The notes beneath the pieces were generated by a model. The model had not been told where the DNA came from. It saw nothing but the letters and a program-made list of their open reading frames with translations, and made no database searches. From positions 248,001 to 312,000 of the forward strand of contig NZ_KQ948995.1 of the NCBI RefSeq assembly GCF_001514265.1: 64,000 nt of DNA, read 5' to 3'. Position numbers and translations under genes: made by a program. This document shows, piece by piece, positions 17,310 through 24,529 of this stretch. The first letter of the stretch is position 1. Every line of letters begins with the position of its first letter. Source of the stretch: Streptomyces resistomycificus. Lineage in GTDB: Bacteria; Actinomycetota; Actinomycetes; Streptomycetales; Streptomycetaceae.

Positions 17310-18446
17310 TCAGGTCAGGTAGGCCGGAGCGCTCACGGGCAACGTAAATCGGAACTCGGCGCCACCGCCGGTGGCGCGGCCGACCGTGATGGTGCCGCCG
17401 TGGGCTTCGACGATGCCCTTGACGATGTAGAGCCCGAGCCCGGTGCCGCCGCGCTTGCTGCCCCGCCAGAAGCGGGTGAAGACGCGGTTCATGGACTCCT
17501 CCGGGATGCCGGACCCCTCGTCGCTCACCGTGACCGACGTGCCGGTGTCCTCGCCCTCGCGGGGGGACGCCGTGGGCGTGATGTCAATCGTGACGGTTCC
17601 CTCGCCGTGCCGCACCGCATTTTCCAGCAGGTTGCTGAGCACCTGGTCGATCTTGTCGGGGTCGGCCCACAGGGCGGGCAGCGGCTGTGCCATCCGCAGC
17701 AGGAACCGGTCGGCGGCGAGGCCTGCGGCGACGTACGCCTGGATGTGCCGGCCGACGGCGGCGCCGATGTCGACGGGCTGGCGCCTGACCTCCAGGCGCC
17801 CGGAGTCGATGCGTGAGATGTCGAGCAGCTCGGCGATGAGCCGGGTGACGCGGTCGGCGTCGGCGTCGACGGTCTCCAGCATCAGGCGTTTCTGGTCGTC
17901 GGTGAAGCGTTCCCACTTCGCGAGGAGGGTGGCGGTGAACCCCTTCACCGAGGTGAGCGGCGAGCGCAGCTCGTGGGCGACGGTGGCGATCAGCTCGGCG
18001 TGGCTGCGCTCGGTGCGGCGGCGGGCCTCGGTGTCGCGGAGGCTGACGACGACCCGGTGGACGGGTCCGGTGGGCCGCGTCCGGACGAACTTCGCGGAGA
18101 CGAGGACCTCACGGCCGCCGGGCAGCAGCAGGTTGCGCTCGGGCTGTCCGACCCGGATGGCGAGACCGCCGTAGGGGTCGGTCAGCTGCCACCACCGCCG
18201 GCCCTCCAGGTCCTCTAACGGCAGGGCCTTCTCCAGCCGCTGTCCGAGGGCGTCCTCGGCGGGGAGGTCGGTGATCCGGGCCGCCGCGGCGTTGAAGCAG
18301 ACCACGTGCCCGTGCTCGTCCGCGACGACGAGTCCGTCGGGCAGCTGGTCGGGATCGATACCGAGCTCGGCGAGATCACCGGGCCGCGGCGCGGGCGGGC
18401 GCCGTACGTCCCGTGCTCCCGGTGCGCTGCTCGTGCCGACACTCAT
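17310..18446 (-). CDS. Soluble PAS-containing sensor histidine kinase with TTA codon
   Basis: 378 residues; S. coelicolor has a kinase at the same place next to pheS. A PAS domain (about 30-135, LPDGLVVADEHGHVVCFNAAAA), a HisKA domain with phospho-acceptor His in VAHELRSPLTSVKG (about 160), then HATPase_c with N box (SNLLENAVRHG), DEGSGIP and GGTGLGLYIVKGIVEAHGG. No membrane segment or partner response regulator nearby, so a cytosolic orphan kinase. Leu77 is a TTA codon (18216-18218, in frame), predicting bldA dependence. Start at ATG 18446 with a GAGAGGTGGGG site. Confidence 0.88.
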   Translation of the reverse strand: MSVGTSSAPGARDVRRPPAPRPGDLAELGIDPDQLPDGLVVADEHGHVVCFNAAAARITDLPAEDALGQRLEKALPLEDLEGRRWWQLTDPYGGLAIRVGQPERNLLLPGGREVLVSAKFVRTRPTGPVHRVVVSLRDTEARRRTERSHAELIATVAHELRSPLTSVKGFTATLLAKWERFTDDQKRLMLETVDADADRVTRLIAELLDISRIDSGRLEVRRQPVDIGAAVGRHIQAYVAAGLAADRFLLRMAQPLPALWADPDKIDQVLSNLLENAVRHGEGTVTIDITPTASPREGEDTGTSVTVSDEGSGIPEESMNRVFTRFWRGSKRGGTGLGLYIVKGIVEAHGGTITVGRATGGGAEFRFTLPVSAPAYLT

Positions 18447-18498
18447 CCCCGTACCCCACCTCTCAGGCGTCTGAGGGGCCCCCGAGCTGGTCACCCTA

Positions 18499-19344
18499 CT
18501 AGCTCTCGGTGACGGAGCGGCACCCTCCGGAGGCGCGCTGTGCACGGGCCGACGCATAGAGACATACGGCGGCGGCGGTGGCGAGGTTCAGGCTCTCGGC
18601 CTTCCCGTGGATCGGGACGCGCACCACGGCGTCCGCCAGTGCGCGGGTCTCCTCGGGGAGCCCCCAGGCCTCGTTGCCGAACACCCAGGCGGTCGGCCCG
18701 CCCATGGTGCCCTTGTCGAGCTCGCCGTCGAGGTCGTCCGTCCCGGCGCCGTCGGCGGCGAGGATGCGGACGCCGGCCTCCTTGAGGCCCTCGACGGCCC
18801 GCTCCACGGGGACGCCCACGGCGACGGGGAGGTGGAACAGCGAGCCGACGGAGGCCCGTACGGCCTTGGGGTTGTAGAGGTCGACGGAGGCGTCGGTCAG
18901 GACGACGGCCTCGGCGCCGGCGGCGTCGGCGCACCGCAGGACGGTCCCGGCGTTCCCGGGGTCCCGGACGTGCGCGAGCACGGCGACCAGCCGGGGCCGG
19001 GCCGCGAGGATCTCCTCGAAGGGCGTGTCGAGGAACCGGCAGACCCCGACGAGTCCCTGCGGGGTGACGGTGGTGGAGATGTCGGCGATGACCTGCTCGT
19101 CGGCGAGGTGTACGCGGGCCCCGGCGTCCCGGGCCTCGCCGATGATGTCGGCGTAGCGCTCGGCGGCCTCCGGGGTGGTGAAGAGCTCGACCAGCGTGGA
19201 GTCGTGCGCCGCCGCCTCCCGCACGGCCTGCGGTCCCTCCGCGAGGAACAGCCGCTCCTTCCCCCGGAAGTTCCGCCGGGCGAGCCGCCGGGCGGCGGCG
19301 ACGCGGGGGGAACGGGGGGAGATCAGCTCGGAGGCAGCAGACAT
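18499..19344 (-). CDS. SpoU-family RNA 2'-O-methyltransferase (TrmH/RlmB type)
   Basis: 281 residues. An N-terminal substrate-binding domain (RRLARRNFRGKERLFLAEGPQAVREA) is followed by the SPOUT domain with motif 1 LAHVRDPGNAGTVLRCADAAGA, motif 2 AWVFGNEAWGLPEE and motif 3 VRVPIHGKAESLNLATAAAVCLY, which form the knotted SAM site. Acts on 23S rRNA or tRNA ribose; placement behind the infC-rpmI-rplT operon suggests ribosome maturation. ATG at 19344; a GTG nine bases upstream (19353) lies nearer the only GGAGAAGAG ribosome site, so it is a real alternative. Confidence 0.9.
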   Translation of the reverse strand: MSAASELISPRSPRVAAARRLARRNFRGKERLFLAEGPQAVREAAAHDSTLVELFTTPEAAERYADIIGEARDAGARVHLADEQVIADISTTVTPQGLVGVCRFLDTPFEEILAARPRLVAVLAHVRDPGNAGTVLRCADAAGAEAVVLTDASVDLYNPKAVRASVGSLFHLPVAVGVPVERAVEGLKEAGVRILAADGAGTDDLDGELDKGTMGGPTAWVFGNEAWGLPEETRALADAVVRVPIHGKAESLNLATAAAVCLYASARAQRASGGCRSVTES

Positions 19345-19357
19345 CGGACTCACTTTC

Positions 19358-19390
19358 AGCACTCTTCTCCGCCGGGGGGCGGAGAGTGCT
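19358..19390 (-). promoter_or_regulatory. Hairpin over the ribosome site of the SpoU gene
   Basis: Outer 6-bp (AGCACT/AGTGCT) and inner 7-bp (CTCCGCC/GGCGGAG) stem with a 3-nt bulge. The GGAGAAGAG ribosome site is inside the 3' arm. It could also act as terminator for the rplT operon. Confidence 0.45.
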
Positions 19391-19459
19391 CCGCCGCTAC
19401 GGCGATCAACCACGACGGCGGACTACGGCGGTGCCGAACCCGCCGCACCGCTCAACGCA

Positions 19460-19492
19460 ACGGACCCGCAGGCAGAAAACCCACGGGTCCGT
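19460..19492 (-). terminator. Hairpin downstream of rplT
   Basis: 9-bp perfect stem (19460-19468 with 19484-19492) with a 15-nt loop, 32 bp past the rplT stop. Confidence 0.5.
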
Positions 19493-19523
19493 ACAGTCAC
19501 GTCGGCCTAGGCCCAGCGCGGCG

Positions 19524-19907
19524 TCACGCGGCCTTGGGCGCGTTCACGTCCGCCGGCAGCGCCTTCTGGGCGACCTCGACGAGCGCCGCGAAGGCACCGG
19601 CGTCGTTGACGGCCAGCTCGGCCAGGATCTTGCGGTCGACCTCGACGTTGGCGGCCTTCAGACCCTGGATGAAGCGGTTGTAGGTGATGCCGTTGGCGCG
19701 GGCAGCGGCGTTGATGCGCTGGATCCACAGCTGACGGAAGTCACCCTTGCGCTTCTTGCGGTCGTTGTAGTTGTAGACCAGCGAGTGGGTGACCTGCTCC
19801 TTGGCCTTGCGGTACAGGCGCGAACGCTGACCGCGGTAGCCGGAGGCCGCCTCGAGGATCGCCCGGCGCTTCTTGTGGGCGTTGACTGCCCGCTTGACGC
19901 GTGCCAC
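19524..19907 (-). CDS. rplT: 50S ribosomal protein L20
   Basis: 127 residues, canonical MARVKRAVNAHKKRRAILEAASGYRGQRSRLYR and YNYNDRKKRKGDFRQLWIQRINAAAR. Early assembly protein of the 50S subunit and, in Bacillus, the repressor of the infC operon. GTG start at 19907 with AAGGAG seven bases upstream; last gene of infC-rpmI-rplT. Confidence 0.98.
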   Translation of the reverse strand: MARVKRAVNAHKKRRAILEAASGYRGQRSRLYRKAKEQVTHSLVYNYNDRKKRKGDFRQLWIQRINAAARANGITYNRFIQGLKAANVEVDRKILAELAVNDAGAFAALVEVAQKALPADVNAPKAA

Positions 19908-20007
19908 TTGTTAACTCCTTGTAGCGGGGCCGCGGTTGGACTCACGCGGCCCGGTATCGATTGGGTCCCGGTCTTGACGTACGGCGCTCAGTGGAGGCGC
20001 CGTCGCG

Positions 20008-20202
20008 TCACTTGCCGAGAAGCTTCTTGATCTTCGCGGCGTCGCCCGGGGCCATCTCGGCGTTGCCGGTGAGGCGACGCGTCACACGGGACGACTTGTG
20101 CTCGAGCAGGTGGCGCTTGCCGGCACGCTCACGGAGCACCTTGCCGGAGCCGGTGATCTTGAAGCGCTTGCTGGCACCGCTGTGCGACTTGTTCTTCGGC
20201 AT
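20008..20202 (-). CDS. rpmI: 50S ribosomal protein L35
   Basis: 64 residues, canonical MPKNKSHSGASKRFKITGSGK, then KRHLLEHKSSRVTRRL. ATG at 20202 with GAGGAGAG upstream. An upstream in-frame ATG at 20259 would add an unconserved extension and is rejected. Confidence 0.97.
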   Translation of the reverse strand: MPKNKSHSGASKRFKITGSGKVLRERAGKRHLLEHKSSRVTRRLTGNAEMAPGDAAKIKKLLGK

Positions 20203-20313
20203 AGCGCCGTTCTCTCCTCGTCGGTGGCGCTCCGGTGCCCGGTCACGAAAACCGGGCACGGTGGAGCGTCGCTCTTGTATCGGTTACGTCCTGGGGACTC
20301 GCGTCCCCCGGGG

Positions 20314-20982
20314 TCACGCCTCGGCCGGAGCCTCGACGGAAGTCTCGGCCGGAGCCTCGACCTCCTCGACGTGGTCGGACTCCGCGGCGTTCTGCGACTT
20401 GCCGGGGTTGGCCTTCGCTTCTGCCTTGCGGGCTTCCTGCGCCTGGCGGGCCTCGGCCATCGCCTCGGTCTTCTTCTTGTGCGGACCGAGAACCATGATC
20501 ATGTTTCGGCCGTCCTGCTTCGGGTTCGACTCGACGAAACCGAGGTCCTGGACGTCCTCCGCGAGACGCTGCAGCAGTCGGTAGCCCAACTCGGGCCGGG
20601 ACTGCTCGCGACCACGGAACATGATCGTGATCTTGACCTTGTCGCCCTGCTTGAGGAACCGGACGACGTGACCCTTCTTGGTGTCATAGTCGTGCGGGTC
20701 GATCTTCGGCCGGAGCTTCATCTCCTTGATGACCGTGTGCGCCTGGTTCTTGCGCGCCTCACGGGCCTTCATGGCCGACTCGTACTTGAACTTCCCGTAG
20801 TCCATGAGCTTGCACACAGGCGGACGGGCGTTCGCCGCGACCTCGACCAGGTCCAGGTCGTACTCCTGCGCAAGCTCCAGTGCCTTGGCCAGCGGGACAA
20901 TGCCCACCTGCTCGCCACTGGGACCGACAAGTCGCACCTCGGGAACGCGAATCCGGTCGTTGATGCGGGGCTCGGCGCTGAT
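20314..20982 (-). CDS. infC: Translation initiation factor IF-3, ATC start
   Basis: 222 residues. Conserved IF-3 N-terminus ISAEPRINDRIRVPEVRLVG is reached only from the ATC codon at 20982-20980, which has AGGAGG four bases upstream; the first standard start (GTG at 20937) would delete 15 conserved residues. Non-AUG starts are a known IF-3 autoregulatory device (AUU in E. coli). The N-terminal domain, linker (EARKNQAHTVIKEMKLRPKID) and C-terminal domain (VKITIMFRGREQSRPELGYRLL) are intact, followed by an acidic Ala/Glu-rich tail of about 45 residues, longer than in E. coli. A structured leader with a terminator precedes the gene. Confidence 0.97.
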   Translation of the reverse strand: MSAEPRINDRIRVPEVRLVGPSGEQVGIVPLAKALELAQEYDLDLVEVAANARPPVCKLMDYGKFKYESAMKAREARKNQAHTVIKEMKLRPKIDPHDYDTKKGHVVRFLKQGDKVKITIMFRGREQSRPELGYRLLQRLAEDVQDLGFVESNPKQDGRNMIMVLGPHKKKTEAMAEARQAQEARKAEAKANPGKSQNAAESDHVEEVEAPAETSVEAPAEA

Positions 20983-21325
20983 GGATCCTCCTCGGTTAGC
21001 ACCACACGGCCATCTGGCGGACGGCCGCGTATGTCTCTTTTGACAGACCTAACCGCGCCGAAGCACAAAAAATGCCCCGGACGATCACAGGCGGGGCTCC
21101 AAGCACTACCGGAGCACCGCCGCGGTGATGCCGCGGGGCGCGCTTTCGGACGACTCCATCGTCCGTACGGAACGATGGTGGCCGCCTGACCGGGGTGACC
21201 CGCCGTCCCGGGGGACGGTCAGGTGGGAGATCGGAGCCTCCACTTGTGGGCCAGTCACACTTACACACGCGTGTCCGGCCGGTCGTCACACAAGGTTAGC
21301 AGCTACCCGGGGGTGGTGCTAACCG
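20983..21325 (-). promoter_or_regulatory. Structured infC leader with competing RNA pairings
   Basis: In the minus-strand RNA, segment A (21325 to 21313) is complementary over 13 bases to segment D (21005 to 20993), which abuts the infC AGGAGG (20992-20987). A can instead pair over 8 bases with B (21301 to 21294), and D can pair over 7 bases with C (21055 to 21049). A T-tracted terminator lies between (21097-21067). A 7-bp hairpin around TCCGTACGGA (21158-21181) is also present. This arrangement resembles L20/IF-3 autogenous leaders of other bacteria, but the sequence is not one I recognise. The transcription start is not known; A is included only if it lies beyond 21325. Confidence 0.5.
21067..21097 (-). 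terminator. Intrinsic terminator/attenuator inside the infC leader
   Basis: GCCCCG (21097-21092 on the minus strand) pairs with CGGGGC (21079-21074), followed by AT and six T residues (21072-21067), an uncommon T-tract for this genome. It is about 85 bp before the infC start, so it can act as a transcription attenuator. Confidence 0.6.
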
Positions 21326-21340
21326 GCGTACACCGGGGCC

Positions 21341-21353
21341 TATCGTGTGGGGC
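21341..21353 (+). promoter_or_regulatory. Putative leaderless -10 element for the DUF1844 gene
   Basis: TATCGT (21341-21346) fits TANNNT and ends seven bases before the ATG at 21354, the geometry of leaderless actinobacterial genes. There is no ribosome site. Confidence 0.4.
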
Positions 21354-21719
21354 ATGAGTGACACCCCTCCTGAGTCCCCCGATGCCCCCGACTTCGACGA
21401 GATGACCCGCGACATCGCGGAGGTCCCCGCCGTCGAGGTGATCGTGACGGTCGCCGTCAACCTGATGAGCGCCGCCGCGGTGAAGCTCGGCCTCACCGAG
21501 GAGGGCGACAAGTACAAGGACCTGGACGAGGCCCGCAAACTGATCCACGCCCTGGCCGGTCTGCTGGACGGAAGCGCGACCGAGATCAGCTCCTTCCACG
21601 CCGCCCCGCTGCGCGACGGCCTGAAGTCGCTGCAGCTGGCCTTCCGCGAGGCGTCGCTCGTCCGCGACGAGCCGGGCCAGGGCCCCGGCGAGAAGTACAC
21701 CGGCCCGATCTACGGCTAG
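21354..21719 (+). CDS. DUF1844 family protein
   Basis: 121 residues. Acidic N-terminus, then the DUF1844 core AVEVIVTVAVNLMSAAAVKLGLTEEG, DLDEARKLIHALAGLLDG and PLRDGLKSLQLAFREAS. Soluble, function unknown; conserved next to infC in streptomycetes. The ATG at 21354 lacks a ribosome site but has a -10 seven bases upstream, so probably leaderless; a GTG at 21345 is the alternative. It diverges from infC, so its promoter overlaps the 5' end of the infC leader. Confidence 0.85.
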   Translation: MSDTPPESPDAPDFDEMTRDIAEVPAVEVIVTVAVNLMSAAAVKLGLTEEGDKYKDLDEARKLIHALAGLLDGSATEISSFHAAPLRDGLKSLQLAFREASLVRDEPGQGPGEKYTGPIYG

Positions 21720-21735
21720 TCCGGGCCACGGCTTC

Positions 21736-22467
21736 TCAGCCGCGTACGTACAAGGGCTCGCCCGGTGGCGTCGCCCCGGCAGGCAGCAGTGCCAGGTCGA
21801 GGCCGCGCACCAGGCGGGCCCTCAGCGTCCGGTCGGCGGCGAGCCGCTCGGCGACCGCCCGGGCGACCTCGGGCGGGGAGGCGGCCGCGTCCAGCACGAG
21901 GGCGAGGGTGCCGTCGGCCTGCCCGGGGCCGAGGTGGGCACGCAGCACGGCGGGTTCGGCGGCCACGACGTCCCGAACCGCCGCGACGACGGCCGGGTCG
22001 GCGAGCGGATCCGTGGTCGTACGCCCTTCCGCGAGCGCCAGCAGCGCGGTCCCCGTCAGCTCGAACGGAACCGGCCCGGCCATGTCCAGCACCACCGTGT
22101 CCGCCTTCTCGTGCGCGGCGGCCTGGAGCGCCTGGTGCAGCGGTACGGCGACCGGGCGGGCCGAGGCGTCCCAGCGGGCCAGCGACTCGGTGGAGGTGAA
22201 GGCGGGCAGGGCGGTGCGGTGGCCGGCCTTCAGGGTGGGTACGGCCATGTCGCTGGTCTTCTCGCGGCGCAGTCCGTTCTCGTCCTCCTCGACCTCGCCG
22301 AGCACGGCCACGACGGGGACTAGGAGCCGGGCGCCCTTGAGGGCCTCCAGGACAGGGCCGACGGCGGAGCCGTCCTCGGCCCAGGCGGCGAGCGCCGCGC
22401 TCAGCCGGGGGTCGGCCGAGCCGTCGTCGTCGGAGAAGCCGGGGTCGGGAATGTTCTTGTTCGCCAC
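21736..22467 (-). CDS. SseB-domain protein
   Basis: 243 residues. The N-terminal SseB domain covers about 15-130 (DPRLSAALAAWAEDGSAVGPVLEALKGARLLVPVVAVL, TLKAGHRTALPAFTSTESLARWDASARPVAVPLHQAL), a fold shared with type III secretion SseB but here cytosolic. The C-terminal half (PAVVAAVRDVVAAEPAVLRAHLGPGQADG) resembles the SseB C-terminal domain. Start chosen at GTG 22467 (MANKNIPDPGF); a second GTG at 22473 is equally near. It converges with the DUF1844 gene. Confidence 0.8.
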   Translation of the reverse strand: MANKNIPDPGFSDDDGSADPRLSAALAAWAEDGSAVGPVLEALKGARLLVPVVAVLGEVEEDENGLRREKTSDMAVPTLKAGHRTALPAFTSTESLARWDASARPVAVPLHQALQAAAHEKADTVVLDMAGPVPFELTGTALLALAEGRTTTDPLADPAVVAAVRDVVAAEPAVLRAHLGPGQADGTLALVLDAAASPPEVARAVAERLAADRTLRARLVRGLDLALLPAGATPPGEPLYVRG

Positions 22468-22617
22468 GATCACCGACCCTATAGGGGGGATGCTGCTGGG
22501 CTTGTGCGGGCCCGGAAACGCGGCCGTGACCCACTTCACAGGTTTCTCGGATTTCCCTGACCCACATCTAACGTCCGTCTAACGGCCCGCACAGTCGGCG
22601 CCCCGACCATCGCGGGC

Positions 22618-23709
22618 ATGGAGTCTTCCAGAGCCCCCCGCAACCGCCGCTCCCGTTCCTCCCGGCCCTTCCGACGCCGGCCGTTGCTGTACACCGCGCT
22701 CGCCTCCGTCGCCGTCCTCGGGGGTACGGCGGCCGGGACCGTCTACGTGCAGGCGCGGGCGCACTCGGGTGGGGGCGTCGTATCGTCGGCGGCGACGCCG
22801 TCGGCCTCGTCGTCGGCCGCGACTTCCGCTTCGTCGGACCAGGAGGCATCGGTGGAACCTGTGGCGGCGCCGGCCGTCGACCACGACGGTCTGCTGGCCG
22901 CCGCCATGCGGTCGGTGGGCGGGGCGGACGACGCGGAGGTGTCCGCGGCCGTGCTCGACCTCGACTCCGGCGTGGGTGCCTCGTACGGCGAGGGCCTCTT
23001 CGACACGGCGAGCATCGTCAAGGTCGACATCCTGGCGGCCCTGCTGCTCCAGGCGCAGGACGCCGACCGGCCTCTCACCGCGCGGGAGAGGTCGTACGCC
23101 ACCGCGATGATCGAGCACAGCGACAACACCTCCGCGTCGGCCCTGTGGCGGGCCATCGGCAAGGCGGACGGCCTCGACGCGGCGAACGTGCGCCTCGGAC
23201 TCGCGGACACCGAGGGCGGCGACGACATGCTGTGGGGACTGACCCAGACCACGGCCACCGACCAGCTCACCCTGCTCCGGCAGGTCTTCGGAGCCGACTC
23301 GGAACTGAGCGAGGCCTCGCGGACGTACCTGCGGGAACTCATGGGGCGGATCGCCACCGGGCAGGACTGGGGGGTCTCCGCCGCGGCGGACGGTTCCGGG
23401 TGGGCCCTCAAGAACGGCTGGCTGCCACGCAGCACCACCGGGCTGTGGGACATCAACAGCATCGGACGGGTGACGGCGCACGGCTCCGACTATCTGGTGG
23501 CCGTCCTGTCGAAGGGCAACTCGACGCAGGCGGCGGGAATCTCGCTGGTGGAGCGGGTGGCGAAGGCGGCGCTGTCGGTGTTCACGGACACGGACACGTC
23601 CCCATCCACGGCCACGGGCACGGCCCCGTCCACGGCCCCATCCACGGGCACGGCCACCGACACGGACGAACCGGTTTCGGACTCCGCCTCGGTGGCGGTC
23701 ACGCGGTGA
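22618..23709 (+). CDS. Beta-lactamase-fold serine hydrolase, exported
   Basis: 363 residues. Basic N-terminus plus one hydrophobic helix (about 22-43) gives a signal anchor or signal peptide. The class A-like core has the nucleophile in TASIVKV (Ser132-x-x-Lys135), EHSDN (SDN 168-170) and KNG (265-267, in place of KTG). The motif spacing (SxxK to SDN of 36) is shorter than in secreted class A enzymes, so resistance activity is not claimed; DD-peptidase or esterase activity is equally possible. The C-terminal 45 residues are a Thr/Ser/Pro tail of degenerate TDTDTSPSTATG repeats, typical of cell-wall-spanning or glycosylated segments. ATG at 22618. Confidence 0.8.
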   Translation: MESSRAPRNRRSRSSRPFRRRPLLYTALASVAVLGGTAAGTVYVQARAHSGGGVVSSAATPSASSSAATSASSDQEASVEPVAAPAVDHDGLLAAAMRSVGGADDAEVSAAVLDLDSGVGASYGEGLFDTASIVKVDILAALLLQAQDADRPLTARERSYATAMIEHSDNTSASALWRAIGKADGLDAANVRLGLADTEGGDDMLWGLTQTTATDQLTLLRQVFGADSELSEASRTYLRELMGRIATGQDWGVSAAADGSGWALKNGWLPRSTTGLWDINSIGRVTAHGSDYLVAVLSKGNSTQAAGISLVERVAKAALSVFTDTDTSPSTATGTAPSTAPSTGTATDTDEPVSDSASVAVTR

Positions 23710-23810
23710 GTCCCGGGTGAACCAAGGCCGCCTACAAGGTCACGGCAAGCGGGTTGAGTCGTCGCCACTGTGTGCTCCCGGCGCCGGCTCCGGCAGATGA
23801 CCCCGCGTGA

Positions 23811-24500
23811 TCAGCCCTCCGCCCGGGCCGTGGTCCCGGCGACGAGCGTGGCCAGCATCTCCTCCAGGGTGCCGGTGAAGTCCATGCGCAGGGCCGCGAG
23901 CGAGGGGTCCGCGGCGTAGGCGGCGAGCATGGCCGCGGAGGGCCGGGCGTGGGTCCACACCGCGCCGATCACCATGACGGCCTGGGCGCTCAGCTGCCCG
24001 GCCCGGTCGCCCAGTTCGGGAAGGTGACGGCGGGCCAGGGCGGCCAGCGCGGCGACGTTGTCAAGGGCGGATCGCTTGTAGCGGGCGGCCACGTCGGCGG
24101 AGACGTTGTGCTCCAGGACGCCGGCCTGTGCGCTGAGCAGGTCGCACAGCACCCGGTTCTGCGCGACGGAACGGGTCAGCACGGCCGCGAATGCCTGACC
24201 ACGCTGCTGCGCCGTGGCGTCGGAGGCGATCGCCGCGTCCAGCTGGGCGGGGAGCTCGGCCGTCCATCGCCGCCAGTTGTGGTCCAGCAGTTCCAGCAGG
24301 ACGGCCTCGCGCGACTCGAAGTACCTGAGCACGTTGGACTTCGCCAGGCCCACGCGCCGGCTCAGCTCGTTGAGACTGACCGCACTCACCGGCATCTCCT
24401 CGAGCATGGCCGCCGCGGTGTCGAGGATCGCCCGCTGCCGGATACGAGGCGGCGTCGATCGCCTCGCGCAGTCGGTGAGTCGCAGATTCTGGACGCGCAC
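23811..24500 (-). CDS. TetR-family regulator
   Basis: 229 residues. N-terminal helix-turn-helix: TPPRIRQRAILDTAAAMLEE, then SLNELSRRVGLAKSNVLRYFESREAVLLELL, with the usual Y-F recognition helix end. The C-terminal ligand domain is alpha-helical and Ala-rich. No start with a good ribosome site exists; GTG 24500 is the first that keeps the DNA-binding domain whole. It lies tail-side of the mycosin gene on the same strand, with a convergent hydrolase gene downstream, so there is no divergent target. Confidence 0.85.
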   Translation of the reverse strand: MRVQNLRLTDCARRSTPPRIRQRAILDTAAAMLEEMPVSAVSLNELSRRVGLAKSNVLRYFESREAVLLELLDHNWRRWTAELPAQLDAAIASDATAQQRGQAFAAVLTRSVAQNRVLCDLLSAQAGVLEHNVSADVAARYKRSALDNVAALAALARRHLPELGDRAGQLSAQAVMVIGAVWTHARPSAAMLAAYAADPSLAALRMDFTGTLEEMLATLVAGTTARAEG

Positions 24501-24529
24501 GGGAACGCGGGCAGACCGGCCCGCTCGGT

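Noticed and set aside
22618..23709. Calling the serine hydrolase an antibiotic-resistance beta-lactamase
   Set aside because: KNG in place of KTG, unusual motif spacing and wall-type tail make this unsupported.
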